Shown here: positions 24,208-36,063 of the stretch, piece by piece
How the letters are laid out: each line of letters opens with the position of its first letter
Numbering within the stretch: the first letter of the stretch is position 1
Source: Ilex aquifolium
Taxonomy: Eukaryota; Streptophyta; Magnoliopsida; Aquifoliales; Aquifoliaceae
Length of the DNA stretch: 64,000 nt
Reading direction: 5' to 3'
Assembly: GCA_951799425.1 (NCBI GenBank)
Contig: OX637399.1
Location: forward strand, 16,918,501-16,982,500
Program-made: the position numbers and the translations under genes
The notes under the pieces: model-generated
The model's input: the letters and a program-made list of their open reading frames with translations, nothing else
What the model was told of the DNA's origin: nothing
Databases searched by the model: none

Positions 24208-25862
24208 GTTTTGCCAGTTTTTGCCTTTTTCCTTTGTTTTTCACTTCCAATCCACTCTAATACATTCCAAACTCACCCAACCCATGCATAATGAGGATTT
24301 CCATATAAAACATGTTTTATACAAGTTCCATTACAATTAATTCCATATATTTACATATCAAAATGGAATTTTGACAAAAGCTTTACAAAATAACCATAAA
24401 AAGCCACAAGTCGGCTTTCTTCAACTTTGGGGCTCGTAATGGGAGCCGTCCGCCGGTGTGTACCCCGCACCTGAAATGTTTTTCCCACAAAGGGTGAGCC
24501 ACGCTCAATAGGGTATCTCCTAATGAGGCTACTCCCCAACCTATATGCATATGAAATGTTCACATGCCACAAAATAACAATTCATAACATTCCAAGCAAT
24601 AAAATGTATTCAATGTTGGAATTTCACAATGTCATGCCATGTAATGAGGTGAGACTCACTCATGCATATCACCCGAGCCCTCCCCGGCTCCTCTACACAT
24701 GCAAACGCCAATGTGTACCAATCCGTCATTTGTGTTGCACATCAAATGACATTTCATTCTAGGGTCTTTATAGGGGTGGATGTTTATGGACTTACACCAA
24801 CGACACCCAACCGACACGGAATTTATGGACTTCCACCAACGGTTCCGCGTACACCGACACACTTTATGGGCTCTATACCAACGGAGTGCGTCTCCGATCA
24901 CCGGGTCTCTCACCCGAGGGATAGTCTAGCCCTTCTTGCTACCCCAACCCTAACCACCATGCAAACCGTGAGACTCGACTAGGTCATCGACCCATAACAC
25001 CCGAGCCCACTTGTCATCCACCAAACTTGGTGAAGACAACACCATGCACACACACCCACTACATGCGATGTTCCCGTGCATATGCAATGTGATGTCCCAT
25101 TGCAACAAAATAAAATGTTCATCATGGTATGAGCAACATATGAACATTTACAAGACATTTCATACACTTCATGGCAAAATCATATCATAAGCATATAATT
25201 TTCCATAATCCTCTACAATGTCAACATATTATAACATGTATACATATATCAACATTTTATCTTGAATAACACCCAAGCATGTCATCACAAACTCAAGTAA
25301 TAACACACTTTAATTCTCATGGCATAATATAAGCACATAGCATGCCCATAATTCATATAATCCAAGAATTTCATTGGATTAATTTCATATACCCAATTCT
25401 AGAAATTTCATTTAAAAATTTCTAATTTACCAATCCAATTAGAATTGATCTTTACCCATTTCAATACCCATTTTAACACATTACCAACAATAGGCAAGAG
25501 ATACACAATCTATCATCCTACCCATTTCATAAAAACATCCTAGGCTTGGAATAAACCTTAGTAGGAGGGAACCCTACCTCTTGAAGCGTGAGGAACGACC
25601 AAGGGAAGTTCCAAGACCCGATTCAAGCAAAAACCCTCACTTCCCGAAAATCCCGTACCTTGATCTTCGGTAAAACTTGCGCTTTTTGGTATAGCTGCGT
25701 AGCCCTTGATGAGTAGAGCGACTTTAATTCTTGGCCCGAATGGATCCGAGCTTCGTAGCCTTCTAGATCGTAGAGAGAAGTGAAGATTTCAAGCTCTCTC
25801 CCTCTCCTCTTTTCTATCGGCTGAACGGCAAGAAGAATGGGGGAAAAATCTGATTTTCCCCC

Positions 25863-25872
25863 CTTTATATAC
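25863..25872 (-). promoter_or_regulatory. TATA box of Tekay 5' LTR
   Basis: The minus-strand GTATATAAAG lies about 370 bp from the truncated LTR start. It would drive transcription of the whole element. Confidence 0.65.
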
Positions 25873-26238
25873 CCTTGGGACACTTGGCCCACAACGCGCC
25901 ACACGGCCTCTCTTTTCCGGGTCCGTTTTAACCCCGAAACGATTAAATTTCGTCCCAGTTTAAGTTCAAAATATTTTTATTTTAACTTGTCTATAATATT
26001 TCCCCAAACTTGGAATTTTTATAAAAATTTCGTGTACGGGGTCACCCGAGGCCCGTTCGTCTCGTAAAACGCGAAAAATCCGACTATCTCGGAATTCTAT
26101 GAAATTTTACAGGGTAACTAGTTTTCGCGAGACGAATCCAACGGTGAGGTCCGTTTCGTCATTCGAGTTCTAGAAAAATTCAGGTTTACAACCTGTACCG
26201 TAGTGGCAATTTACCATTTTGCCCTTTTTCACAAAGGT

Positions 26239-26560
26239 GTACGCGTACCAGTATGGTTTGGCGGACTTCTTGATTTTATAAGATTAGCTCCAGTAGCCCT
26301 AGCGTACCGGTACGGTTTGGCTGAGTTCCTGATTTTCTGATTTCCTCCTCTCCTGAGCTATCCCCAAGCTACCTTTTTGTCCCCATTTGCCTCAATTGAT
26401 TTGGGAAGGCCTTAAGATGCCTCTTTTAGCACCTGTTAACTGCAAACACCAAATATTATTGTTAAGAACGCAATTAACCTAACTCCCATCATTTAATCTC
26501 CAATACCAATTAATAAAACATGCTTTAGCACATAAAATATACAAAATTTTGTGCTAATCA
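26239..26560 (-). repeat. Family B 3' LTR, truncated (322 bp)
   Basis: On the minus strand it starts TGATTAGCACAAAATTTTG. It aligns with 37488-37817 and ends inside a palindrome cassette, where Tekay LTR sequence takes over. Confidence 0.85.
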
Positions 26561-26574
26561 CACCCCCCAACTTA
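26561..26574 (-). promoter_or_regulatory. Polypurine tract of family B
   Basis: The minus strand reads TAAGTTGGGGGGTG directly before TGATTAGCAC. The same word stands at 37818-37831 before the other LTR. Confidence 0.85.
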
Positions 26575-26874
26575 GGTTTTGCTAGTCCCTTAGCAAAAAG
26601 TTATTTCCAAAACTAGTAAATGAGTATAACACACTCGATCCATTCAAATTTCCATTCATCCAATCAATTTAAAAACACAAATCATAATGCAATTCCAAAA
26701 TAACATAGACAAGATTGAATCCGAAATTGAGATTTCTTCATTAATGTGTTCTAAATTTGGAGTACATAGAGTAGGACATCAAAAGGGACAAAATAGCCTA
26801 CGACTCCATTCTATCTATACCCATTCCAACCTCAAAAGAAAAGATAAAAACTACACAGCCTACTACACATCCTC

Positions 26875-28201
26875 CTAGTCATCCCCAGAGTTATCACCTT
26901 CCCCAGAGTCATCACCTTCCTCATACTCCTCGCCTTCCCAAGACTCCTCGTCGTCATCATCATCATCCTCCTCCTCCACCTCAACTGTTGTGGGGGCAGA
27001 AGGTGAGGGAGCAGTGGCTGGTGGAGTGGGGACTTCTGGGATGGGTCTCCCAGGGAAAGTATGCATAAATACCTCCTGCATCATTGCCTCCATACCCAGC
27101 ACAACAACCTCAATCCCATGCACTTTGACCTCTAATGCATCGAGGCGTTGAGAGACTGAACGTTCAAGTGCAGCAGCGGATGGCCCAAAAGATGAAGATG
27201 CCCAGGGGGCCTCAGAACCAGCAGCCATGGTCTTTGCTCGCTTCCCTCGGCTCATTGCCTTCCTTTTCTTATTACTGGTTCTCCCAATGGCTCCAAACTC
27301 TGGGGGTGTAATCTTGTCGAACGCATAACCCTTCACTTTGAAATGCATGCACATCCGGGTTACCAAATTCCCGAATGGCAGTTTGATCAAAGGTTTCTGC
27401 GTCAGCAAAGTTTTTAATTTCTTGCGAGATGAGAAGAGCGAAGTTTATTGCTTTCCCAGACACGACGACATCCAAAAGGGTTAGCTTCTCCAAATTTGGT
27501 TTCTTTTCCGCACCCCTTGGCGAGAGATTGCAATGGAGGAGTTTATTCAACAGTCCATCAGTGGGCTTCAACTTCCCACTTTGCACTATTCCCTTGAATT
27601 CTCCAGGCTCTTGATACATCAATTCTGCCAACTCAGAAATCTTCTTGGTTCTGGGGACGTTATGAGGATAGATAGGTGTAGATCCAGGTGGTCTCTCGTA
27701 CCCACCCAAGAGTAAGGCAATAACATCAGGGGTCACCACAAAATTTTTACCCCGAATAATGGTTTCCAAGATTTCCCCTCCTCTCGTCTCTTCCACCCGA
27801 AGCCTTTGGTAAAATTCCCTACACATTAATAGGTTAGACCCATCAACGAGCTCGAACCAAAATTTTATACCATGTGCTTCGATAATTCTCACGGCCTCAT
27901 TCCTTGGGGTAAAAGACATGGAGTCCAGGTACCGTTCACAAGTGAACCCCTTTTCCTAGATCAGTCTATCCCTAGCCTCATTCTTGGCTTTCTTCCGTTG
28001 CTCACTCCTATCACCACTTGGACCCTCTCCACTTCTCTTGCGACCATTAGAGCCTTCGGGTGGAGGAGATTCAGGTCCCGTTGTTTTGGTGCGGGCCATG
28101 CACAGCAACAGTGCCCCCATTGTCAGAAACGCACAAATGGTCAAGAAAAGACCCTCAATCAGGTCCATGGTTCCTTGGAGAGTCCCTATAGCACGAGCCA
28201 T
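26875..28201 (-). pseudogene. Family B env-like third gene (fossil)
   Basis: This lies between pol and the polypurine tract, where Athila elements keep an env-like gene that the family is thought to express from a spliced RNA. The N-terminal part has a hydrophobic segment (GLFLTICAFLTMGALLLCM) and a Lys/Arg-rich stretch. The middle part (near 27272-27919) carries the conserved plant domain seen downstream of Athila pol genes (FWFELVDGSNLL, REFYQRL, TPDVIALLLGGY). The tail has a heptad-like ERSVSQRLDALEVKVHGIE stretch and a strongly acidic C-terminus. Function is unproven. The region is broken in one or two places. Confidence 0.7.
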
Positions 28202-28470
28202 TTGAGAGTTTTTTAGGAGAAAATGAGAAATGAAGACAGAAGAGGGGTTGGGGAATTTTCGGCACTTAGGGTTTCCAAAGCTTGATCTCCACTGAATCTC
28301 AGCCCAAGGAAGGGGATTTGAGTGATGGAAGGGAGTTTGGTGTGATTTGGAAGCCTAAGGGTTTATTCGGGTCAGAAGGGAGTGAAAGGGGAGGTGTATA
28401 TTAGGAGGGAAATGAAAGATGTTCCGAAATTTTTTGATTAAAAGCCCTAATTTTAGCATCCCAGACAAAT

Positions 28471-28540
28471 CGTACCGGTACGCGTACCGGTACAGCGAAC
28501 TCCAGTAGCCTTAGCGTACCGGTATGCATACTGGTACGGT
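28471..28540. repeat. GTACCGGTAC cassette inside family B internal region
   Basis: It has paired palindromes and a CGAACTCCAGTAGCCTTAGC spacer that match the cassette of the B LTR at 37395-37575 nearly word for word, flanks included. It is therefore a second, internal copy of the LTR cassette, about 270 bp upstream of the env-like gene. Confidence 0.8.
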
Positions 28541-30427
28541 TTGGCTGAATTTCTGACAATTCCTGCTGAACAACCCTTCACTACTCCTTTTCATTTTAGG
28601 ACCTCCCCTATACACTCTAGCACTCTCTTTATGACCTCTACTCTACCCTAAACATATACTCCAAACTCCATTTGTAAATCACCATTCGAACCATCATGCC
28701 CAAGTTATTACTGAAATTGCAGTGTGATTTAAAATTTTGATGTACTAATTACACAAAACATTGCCTCCTACTTTTAGATATCAAAATGCACACCAAAATG
28801 TAAAACACGAATTCAGTTCAAAGCAGCATTCCTAACCCTTTTCAAATATCCAAAATTTGAGAAATATTCCCTCATTCTTGCAAGCATGAAGCTATTTAAC
28901 CGATTTCTCAATTGATTGAACTAAGTATACATGAGCAACACCATAGTTTTAGACACTAGTCTAAAGTATGCACCTACAAATTTATTTTCAACTCGAGTGT
29001 GTGTGAAGCTTAACAAGAAATTTGAGCACTTTTAACGGAATTCACATTCGAATAGCTAGACAAATTCAGTTTCAATGCAAAACTCACCAAGGGTCACTCT
29101 TAAGCAATGGAATACACTCAAGTTATCCTGGTATGCACTCCATGTGTACATGTGATATAGAATCTAGTGTTCAAAACAAAGTGTGCTCACATGTAATCCA
29201 AAAATGAAGTTCATGTATGAAAATGAAGCGTCCTTGGCATAGTCTCATGAACAGAATGCTAGGGCATTAGGTAGTAAGACTTAACTCATCATTTCCTTTG
29301 AAATTATGCACCTCCCTTGCTTCTCTAGATCACTTGGGACTTTAAGGGTTATAATGGGGCCTTGGGGTGATATCTAGGTAAATGAAATGAAGGATATAGG
29401 ATAACAAAGAGGGTTGTTCCGAGTGTATGACCTTTATTTAAAAAGATCTCCCTTTTATGGGATTTTTAGGCTAACACCATCACCACACTCTTTGTTTCTT
29501 TTCTTTCTTTTCCTTAACATTTTCCTTTTCTTTTGCTCATTCTTTTCTTCTTTTCACTCCCTTTTTCTCCCTTTCTTGGATCTTCATTCTTTTCCGTTCA
29601 ACTCTTTGAGTTTCAACTTCATTCATCCCTTTTGTTTGAGTTTCCACACCATACTTCCTTCTCTTTTATGATCACTCATACTCAGCACTAGAAACAACTA
29701 ACGTAAGGTAGATATTTATCATTCTCATTGGCTTGGTCAATTGTATGGCATAGAAACAAATTTCAATTAAGGCTCAATCACGGCACTAGGGATAAATTTT
29801 TCACAAGACAAAGGGGCAAAGGCTCAAAATATTCAATGATGGCCCAAGATCACTTCCAGGTCCGCATGGGATGACATTATACGTTCAAGACAAATCAGTC
29901 TACTACCCAAATGCAACTAACCAAAACAAGCATAATGAGACTATTGAACAAATTTGACATTGAAAAATTGTTCTTTGAGTAATTGTAAGTTCCCCCTAAA
30001 AAGATTTGGCACTAAAGCTCTCATGGGTCCTTATTCATCTCCACTACTTATGTCAAGCTTAAAACATAAATCCAATCCGTAAATTGCTGAAATTACACAA
30101 TCAAAAATCACATATGGTTGAATTCAAAAATCAATACATATGTGATACTTATGCATAGGATCAACTTCCATAGCATGCTCATGTGCACAAAGTTCACAAC
30201 AAAGATCAACATGTCATCCAACTCACACACTCTTCATGAAGGAATACAGGTCAACAATCGGATATTTTTTTCATCAAAAATTTTCAAAAATTTCACATAT
30301 TTTTCACTAATGCAAGCAAAACTCAAAAACTTATATGAAATGTGAAAGGTGAATTTTTCACCACAAAAATTTGTGTTTGGTGTTATCCACAAAAAGAATT
30401 CCACAACCATTGGTGTAGCATGCATCT

Positions 30428-30440
30428 CACCCCCCAACTA
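30428..30440 (-). promoter_or_regulatory. Internal polypurine-like tract (family B)
   Basis: The minus strand reads TAGTTGGGGGGTG and follows GGGGACAATGCAT. Family A has GAAGACAATGCAT followed by TAAGTTGGGGGGTG at the matching place (55660-55691). Confidence 0.6.
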
Positions 30441-30664
30441 GATTCATGCATTGTCCCCAATGCAACAAAAAGATATGGTATGCACTGAAGGACAGTAAAA
30501 AGATAGGTAGGGTTAGAGTACACCTCGCAATTGAGCTTCAACAAAAGCACCAAAATCTGAAACTTAGAAGATCAATACTATACAACCAAAGAAAGTAAGT
30601 GACATAGAATAAAAATGACATAAGTAAATAAAAGCAACTGTACACTAACAACCATAAATACAAG

Positions 30665-31855
30665 CTACTCCTCCACCAAATCCGGATACTCGGGATCCGT
30701 CAACTCCTCTTCGATTTCTTGCCCTTCCGACCCCTCGAAGAATGGCTTAAGTCTTTGGCCATCGACCTTGAATGTCTGGCCATTCTCGGGGTTCGTCACC
30801 TCAACAGCTCCGTTGGGGTAGGCCACCTTGACAAGATAGGGGCCATCCCAGCGGGATCGGAGTTTTCCTTGAAAAATTGAGAGGCGAGAATTGTATAAGA
30901 GCATTTTTTGCCCGGGCTCAAATGATTTTCGTATGATGGAATTATCGTGAAAGATTTTAGCTCGTTCCTTTGAAATTTTTGAGCTCTCATACGCATCTCG
31001 TCGAATCTCTTCCAACTCATTCAGCTCTAACTTCCTATGTTCACCGGCCATTCTCAAATTAAAATTTAGAGTTTTGATGGCCCACTAGGCCTTGTGTTCC
31101 ATTTCGACCGGCAGATGGCAAGCCTTTCCATAGACAAGCCGGTAGGGAGACATGCCCAAAACAGTCTTATAGGCAGTGCGGTATGCCCATAGGGCATCCG
31201 TCAATCTATCGGACCAATCCTTCCTACTCGGGTTAACAGTTTTTTCTAGGATGGTCTTGATCTCCCTATTGGCTAGCTCGGCTTGGCCATTTGTTTGTGG
31301 GTGATAAGCGGTGGATACTTTGTGAGTGACGCCATATTTGAACATTAGAGATGCAAATGGCCTATTACAGAAGTGGGATCCACCATCACTGATTATTGCT
31401 CGAGGCATCCCAAACCTCGAAAATATATTCTCTTTGAGGAACTTGACTACTACCCACTTGGACACATAGTCCACTGCCAGAAGGATGTACAGATAAACGA
31501 ATGACATAGGGAATGAACCCATGAAGTCGATGCCCCAACAGTCGAATATTTCTATGACTAACATAGGGGAGAGGGGCATCATGTTTCTTCGGGTCACACT
31601 ACCCAATCGTTGGCATCTGTCGCATGCCTTACAGAACAAAACATAATCTTTGATAAGAGAAGGCCAGTAGAAACCTGATTGAAGAATTTTAGCGGAAGTC
31701 TTCTTCGCTGAAAAATGTCCGCCGCAAGCTTGGGAATGGCAAAATGCAAGTACGTCCCGTTGTTCGTTCTCAGGTACACATCTTCTCATGACTTGGTCGG
31801 GACAATACTTGAACAAGTATGGATTGTCGAAGTAGAAGTACTTCACATCCGCCAT
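30665..31855 (-). pseudogene. Family B integrase
   Basis: An HHCC zinc domain ([15 protein letters not shown] ... CKACDRCQ) is followed by the catalytic core with [19 protein letters not shown] and [16 protein letters not shown], then the C-terminal KLRSRWDGPYLVK and VDGQRLKPF module, ending in a short acidic tail. There is no chromodomain, consistent with the Athila branch. It is part of a broken element. Confidence 0.88.
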
Positions 31856-32008
31856 AAATCGTCTTCTATCCTCTGGACTCCATTGCGGCGGTATCTGTCC
31901 TGTTGCAAGAAAGTTACATATATCAGCATACCAAGGACATACCGAATGAATTGAAAGTAAATGTTCGTCAGGGAAAAAGTCAGGGATCGGAATGTGCTCA
32001 TCAGCCTC

Positions 32009-33420
32009 CTACACCACAAGCCGGGATAAATGATTCGCCACCACGTTCTCAACTCCTTTCTTGTCCTTGATCGTCAAGTTAAATTCTTGTAGGAGGAGTA
32101 TCCACCTAATGAGTCTTGGTTTCGCATCCTGTTTAGACAACAAGTACTTCAAGGCAGAATGGTCAGTAAAGACAACAATAGGAGAACCAATGACGTATGA
32201 ACGAAATTTATCTAAGGCAAACACTACTGCTAGCAACTCTTTCTCGGTGGTAGTGTAATTCATCTGAGCATCATTGAGTGTTTTGTTAGCATAGTGTATC
32301 ACATACGGCCTGTTTTCCTCCCTTTGACCGAGCACTGCACCGACCGCGTAATCACTCGCGTCGCACATGAGCTCAAAAGGTAGATCCCACCTAGGTGACC
32401 ACGTAATCACTCGCGTCACACATGAGCTCAAAAAGTAGATCCCACCTAGGTGGTCGCATGATAGGAGGCGTGACTAGCATGCTCTTAAGTTTTTTAAAAG
32501 ATGTCTCACAGTCATCCGACCACTTAAAGGGGATCTCCTTAGACAGTAGGTTGGTCAAGGGTCGGGCCAATGCACTGAAATCTTTTATAAACCTGCGATA
32601 AAAACCTGCATAGCCTAAAAACGACCGGATTCCCTTAATGGCCTTCGGCGTGGGGAGGTTGGAGATGGCCTCCACCTTGGATTTGTCGACTTCAATACCC
32701 CTCGCCGAGACTATGTGGCCAAGCACAATTCCTTCCGTCACCATAAAGTGACATTTTTCCCAATTCAACACCAGATTCTTCTCCTCACATCTTGTTAGAA
32801 CCTTTTCCAAATTTGCCAAACATCCGTCGAATGAATCCCCAAACACAGAAAAGTCGTCCATGAATACCTCCACTATCTTTTCCACCATATCACTGAAGAT
32901 CCCCATCATACAGCGTTGAAAGGTCCCCGGGGCATTGCATAGTCCAAATGGCATGCGGCGGTAGGCAAAGGTACCATAGGGACACGTGAAGGTGGTCTTC
33001 TCTTGATCCTCCAAAACAATCTCGATCTGATTGTAGCCGGAGTATCCATCTAAAAAATAGTAGAATAGATGACCCACTACTCGTTCTAGAACTTGATCGA
33101 GGAATGGCAATGGGAAGTGGTCTTTTCTTGTGCAAGCATTTAACTTTCGGTAATCGATGCACACCCTCTATCCGGTGATCACTCTTGTCGGTATAAGTTC
33201 ATTCTCATCATTCGCAACCACCGTAACTCCAGACTTCTTAGGTACTACTTGTGTGGGGCTCACCCATTTACTATCGGCGATTGGGAAGATGATCCCCACG
33301 TCAAGTAGTTTCAAGACCTCATCCCTTACTACCTCCTTCATGATAGGATTCAAATGTCTTTGTGGTTGTCGGGAAGGTTTTGAATCCTCCTCTAGATAAA
33401 TGCGGTGTGTGCAAATGAGA
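32009..33420 (-). pseudogene. Family B reverse transcriptase and RNase H
   Basis: RT shows CIDYRKLNACTRKDHFPLPF, LDGYSGYNQIEI, RMPFGLCNAPGTFQRCM, VEVFMDDFSVFGDSF near 32860 and FLGYAGFYRRFIKDF. RNase H follows with [35 protein letters not shown] and [11 protein letters not shown]. Motif spelling (MDD-type active site, TTTEKE) is that of Athila/Tat RTs. It is part of a broken element. Confidence 0.88.
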
Positions 33421-33839
33421 GGGCTTATACCCTTGATATCCGCAATGGTCCACCCAATTGCTCCTTTGTGCTTTCTCAATACCTCCAAGAGTTCTCTTTC
33501 TTGTTCCATATTCAATGTCGAGCTGATGACCACCGGGAATGTGTCTCCATCACCAAGATAGACATACTTCAAATGGGAGGGTAATGGCTTCAACTCCAGG
33601 GTTGGCTTTTGTTCATTAGATGGAAAAATTTTCTTTTCTTGTTGAGGCAACTCTTCGAATGTAGGGATCCAACTTCCCATCCCTTTCAATTCTCCTACCT
33701 CCTCTTGCTCATCCAACTCCTCAAGGTCCACAACTCCTTCTTCTTTGAATTTCAACATCCTCTCCAACTCCAAGTGCTCCTCAACCAAGGTGTCGATTCT
33801 ATTGACTTCACTCACTTCCTCGTCATCAGCCGGTTGCTT

Positions 33840-34240
33840 TGCCAGATTGAATACATTGAGCTCCATTGTCATGTTCCCAAACGCCAACTTTATTAGACCA
33901 TTCCTGCAATTTATCACAACATTAGACGTAGCAACGAAGGGTCGTCCAAGTATAACGGGGATTTGGGAACTAAGGTTAGCAACAGGATGTGTATCTAGCA
34001 CAATAAAATCGACGGGAAAGTAAAATTTATCAATTTGAACCAAAACATCTTCCACTACTCCCCTTGGTGTGCGGATGCTACGATCCGCTAATTGGAGCGT
34101 AATGGAGGTGGGCTTCAACTCCTCAAACTTGAGTTGTTGATACACTGAGTAGGGAAGGAGGTTAACACTCGTTCCCAAGTCACGCAATGCTTGTTCCACC
34201 TGGCAATTCCCAATGGTGATGACAATTGTTGGACAGCCGG
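33840..34240 (-). pseudogene. Family B protease
   Basis: A retropepsin-like region with LRDLGTSVNLLPYSVY and PVILGRPFVATSNVVINC, following the KINIPLLNAIKQIPSCAK linker. It is the same arrangement as in C1. Confidence 0.8.
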
Positions 34241-35960
34241 GGTCTTCGAATTTTGGAGGAGTATTGGTCCTCAATATGGAGCTGACTTGTTCTGTGAGGA
34301 ACGCCTTCTTGTGGACATTCAATCTCCTTTTCACCGTGCATAGATCCTTCAAGATTTTGGCACACGATGGTATTTGCTTGATGGCGTTGAGGAGTGGGAT
34401 GTTAATCTTCACCTGCTTAAACATTTCCAAAATATCAGCATAATTTGCCACCTTGACAGGTGGCTTCAAACGATGTGGGAAAGGGGCAGGCATAGGAGGA
34501 ATAAATACACAATCATCCGTCAATTTTTCTTTCTCATCAACCTCCTTTTCTTTCTCTTCACTCAACTCACCCGCTTCGGCCTCACTCTTTTTCTTTTCTT
34601 CTATTGGCAATGCAACTTTGGGTGAGACCCTTGTCACAACAGATTTATCGATTTGTTTGCCACTGCGAAGGGTGGCGATTGCCTTGAGTTGCTCACAACT
34701 CTTCTTGGTAGGCTCGGCCAATTCAATCAAGTGTTGGCCTTTAGGGTTCTCTTGGGGTTGAGCGGGGAATTTCCCCTTCTCTTGTTGTGATAACCCTATG
34801 GCATTGGTGATTTTCGTGAGTTGGGCCAAAATGTTGTTATTGAAGGTGGTTTGGCTTTGAATGAAGTTATAGAGCACATCCTCCAAGTTCCTCTTATGGG
34901 GAGGTTGGTAGGTGGGAGGATTTGATGGACCTTGTTGGGAGAAGTTTTGGGGAAGCGGACTTTGGGAGAAATTCTGTGAGGGTGGATTGGATGAATACCC
35001 TTGCGAATTGGACCGGGGGTATTGGGAACTAGATGTTTGCCCTTGACCTTGGTATTGGTTGTGGTGTTGGCCTTGCTTAGGCGGCACGAGAGATGTGTAT
35101 GTGTTTGATCCATGAGGGACGGGGTTGTCATTTCTCCAACTGAAATTAGGGTGATTACTCCACCCCGGATTGTAAGTGTTAGCATTTGGAGAAAATGAGT
35201 GCCTCGGTTGATTGAAGGCATGAACTCGTTCATGGTACGCTTCCTTAAGCCCCGGAATGCTCGGGCACTCCAATATGGAATGCTCGACACTCTCACAAAT
35301 TGAACAAACCCCCTCGGTCTTTGACATATGTGACACTTCATGCCTCCTATTGACCTCAAGACTATCAACTTTCCTTGATAATTTGGCAATTTGTGAAAGC
35401 AAGTCTTCCCGGTCTCTCAAATCATAGATCCCCCCCTCCTTTGTGGCTGACTACTACCCGGAGATGTCCTAGGTACATCGTTAGGATCCCTAACATCCCA
35501 AGATTGTGCATTTTGAGGCAATGTACTAAAGTAGTCTAGGGCTTCATCAGGGTCTTTGTTCAAGAACTCGCCATTGCACATCATGTCAATGAATTGTCTA
35601 TGAGTTGGTGTGATTCCTTCGTAGAAAAAACTTACCAATTGCCATGACTCAAAGCCATGATGTGGTACCCTCATAGACCTTGCCGGAGGATCCATTGGAA
35701 TGTTATTCCCCTCATTCATAGGAGGAGGAAATTGCACTCGTGGGTTGGGCATTGTAGGTGGTTGCAATCCCCCACCTCCTTGAACGTTTGGATTTGCACC
35801 GACGTTCTCAAAATTATCACCCGCATCCTCGGGTGGGTCTTGGTTGATGTTCATGTTGGGGCCTAAGGGTTGTCTAACTAATCGGTTTTGTTCCTCCCTT
35901 CCCCACATGCAACAACTATCTACAAATGAAAGTATGCAAAAACAAGAATATATACACAAG
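34240..35960 (-). pseudogene. Family B gag
   Basis: A gag head with HHGFESWQLVSFFYEGITP and DPDEALDYFSTL is followed by the zinc knuckle CSICESVEHSILEC (35265-35306), a Gln/Ser/Pro-rich stretch and the NFIQSQTTFNNNIL and LTKITNAIGL words that recur in the family A gene. Acidic and Lys-rich linkers lead into the protease. It is part of a broken element. Confidence 0.82.
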
Positions 35961-36042
35961 ACAACGTACCTAAGCCCGTGATGAAGATCACGGGACTTAC
36001 CTCCGTCGTCCGAAAATCACCTTCTTGGTTTGACACTTGCCT

Positions 36043-36060
36043 TCCCCAGCAACGGTGCCA
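36043..36060 (-). promoter_or_regulatory. Primer binding site, tRNA-Asp type (family B)
   Basis: The minus strand closely matches TGGCGCCGTTGCCGGGGA, 3 bp inside the LTR end. Confidence 0.8.
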
Positions 36061-36063
36061 AAA

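Larger units (their letters stand above)
16284..26238 (-). mobile_element. Tekay/Del chromovirus, nearly whole, young
   Basis: 3' LTR 16284-18739, polypurine tract 18740-18754, integrase and chromodomain, RT/RNase H, protease, gag, initiator tRNA-Met primer site 23791-23802, 5' LTR 23806-26238. All parts are on the minus strand in the standard chromovirus order. The LTRs differ at about ten sites plus one 1-bp indel over 2.43 kb (about 0.4 percent), mostly transitions. At a grass-like rate of 1.3e-8 per site per year this is about 0.15-0.2 million years; a slower rate would make it older. The coding region looks whole except for about one break. The outermost 20 or so bp of the 5' LTR are absent at the junction with family B, so no target duplication is visible (left flank ATTTG). 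Confidence 0.93.
23806..26238 (-). repeat. Tekay 5' LTR, lacking its outer tip
   Basis: It is about 99.6 percent identical to 16284-18739 by eye. Its promoter is at 25863-25872 and its cassette at 24107-24207. The last roughly 20 bp (TGTGAAACCCGAG end) are replaced at 26239 by family B LTR sequence. Confidence 0.93.
28202..30660 (-). other. Family B non-coding stretch between pol and env-like gene
   Basis: About 2.4 kb without a credible gene. It holds a GTACCGGTAC cassette (28471-28540) upstream of the env-like gene, a long pyrimidine-rich run (29480-29660, purine-rich on the sense strand), and a polypurine-like AGTTGGGGGGTG on the minus strand at 30428-30440. Much of it resembles 55690-57750 of family A on the plus strand (for example the text around 29040-29090 against 57330-57380). 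Confidence 0.65.

Noticed and set aside
29414-29671. A Phe/Leu/Ser-rich 85-aa frame that looks membrane-like
   Set aside because: It is the translation of a pyrimidine-rich run on the antisense strand of family B; the mirror run in family A gives a similar false frame.
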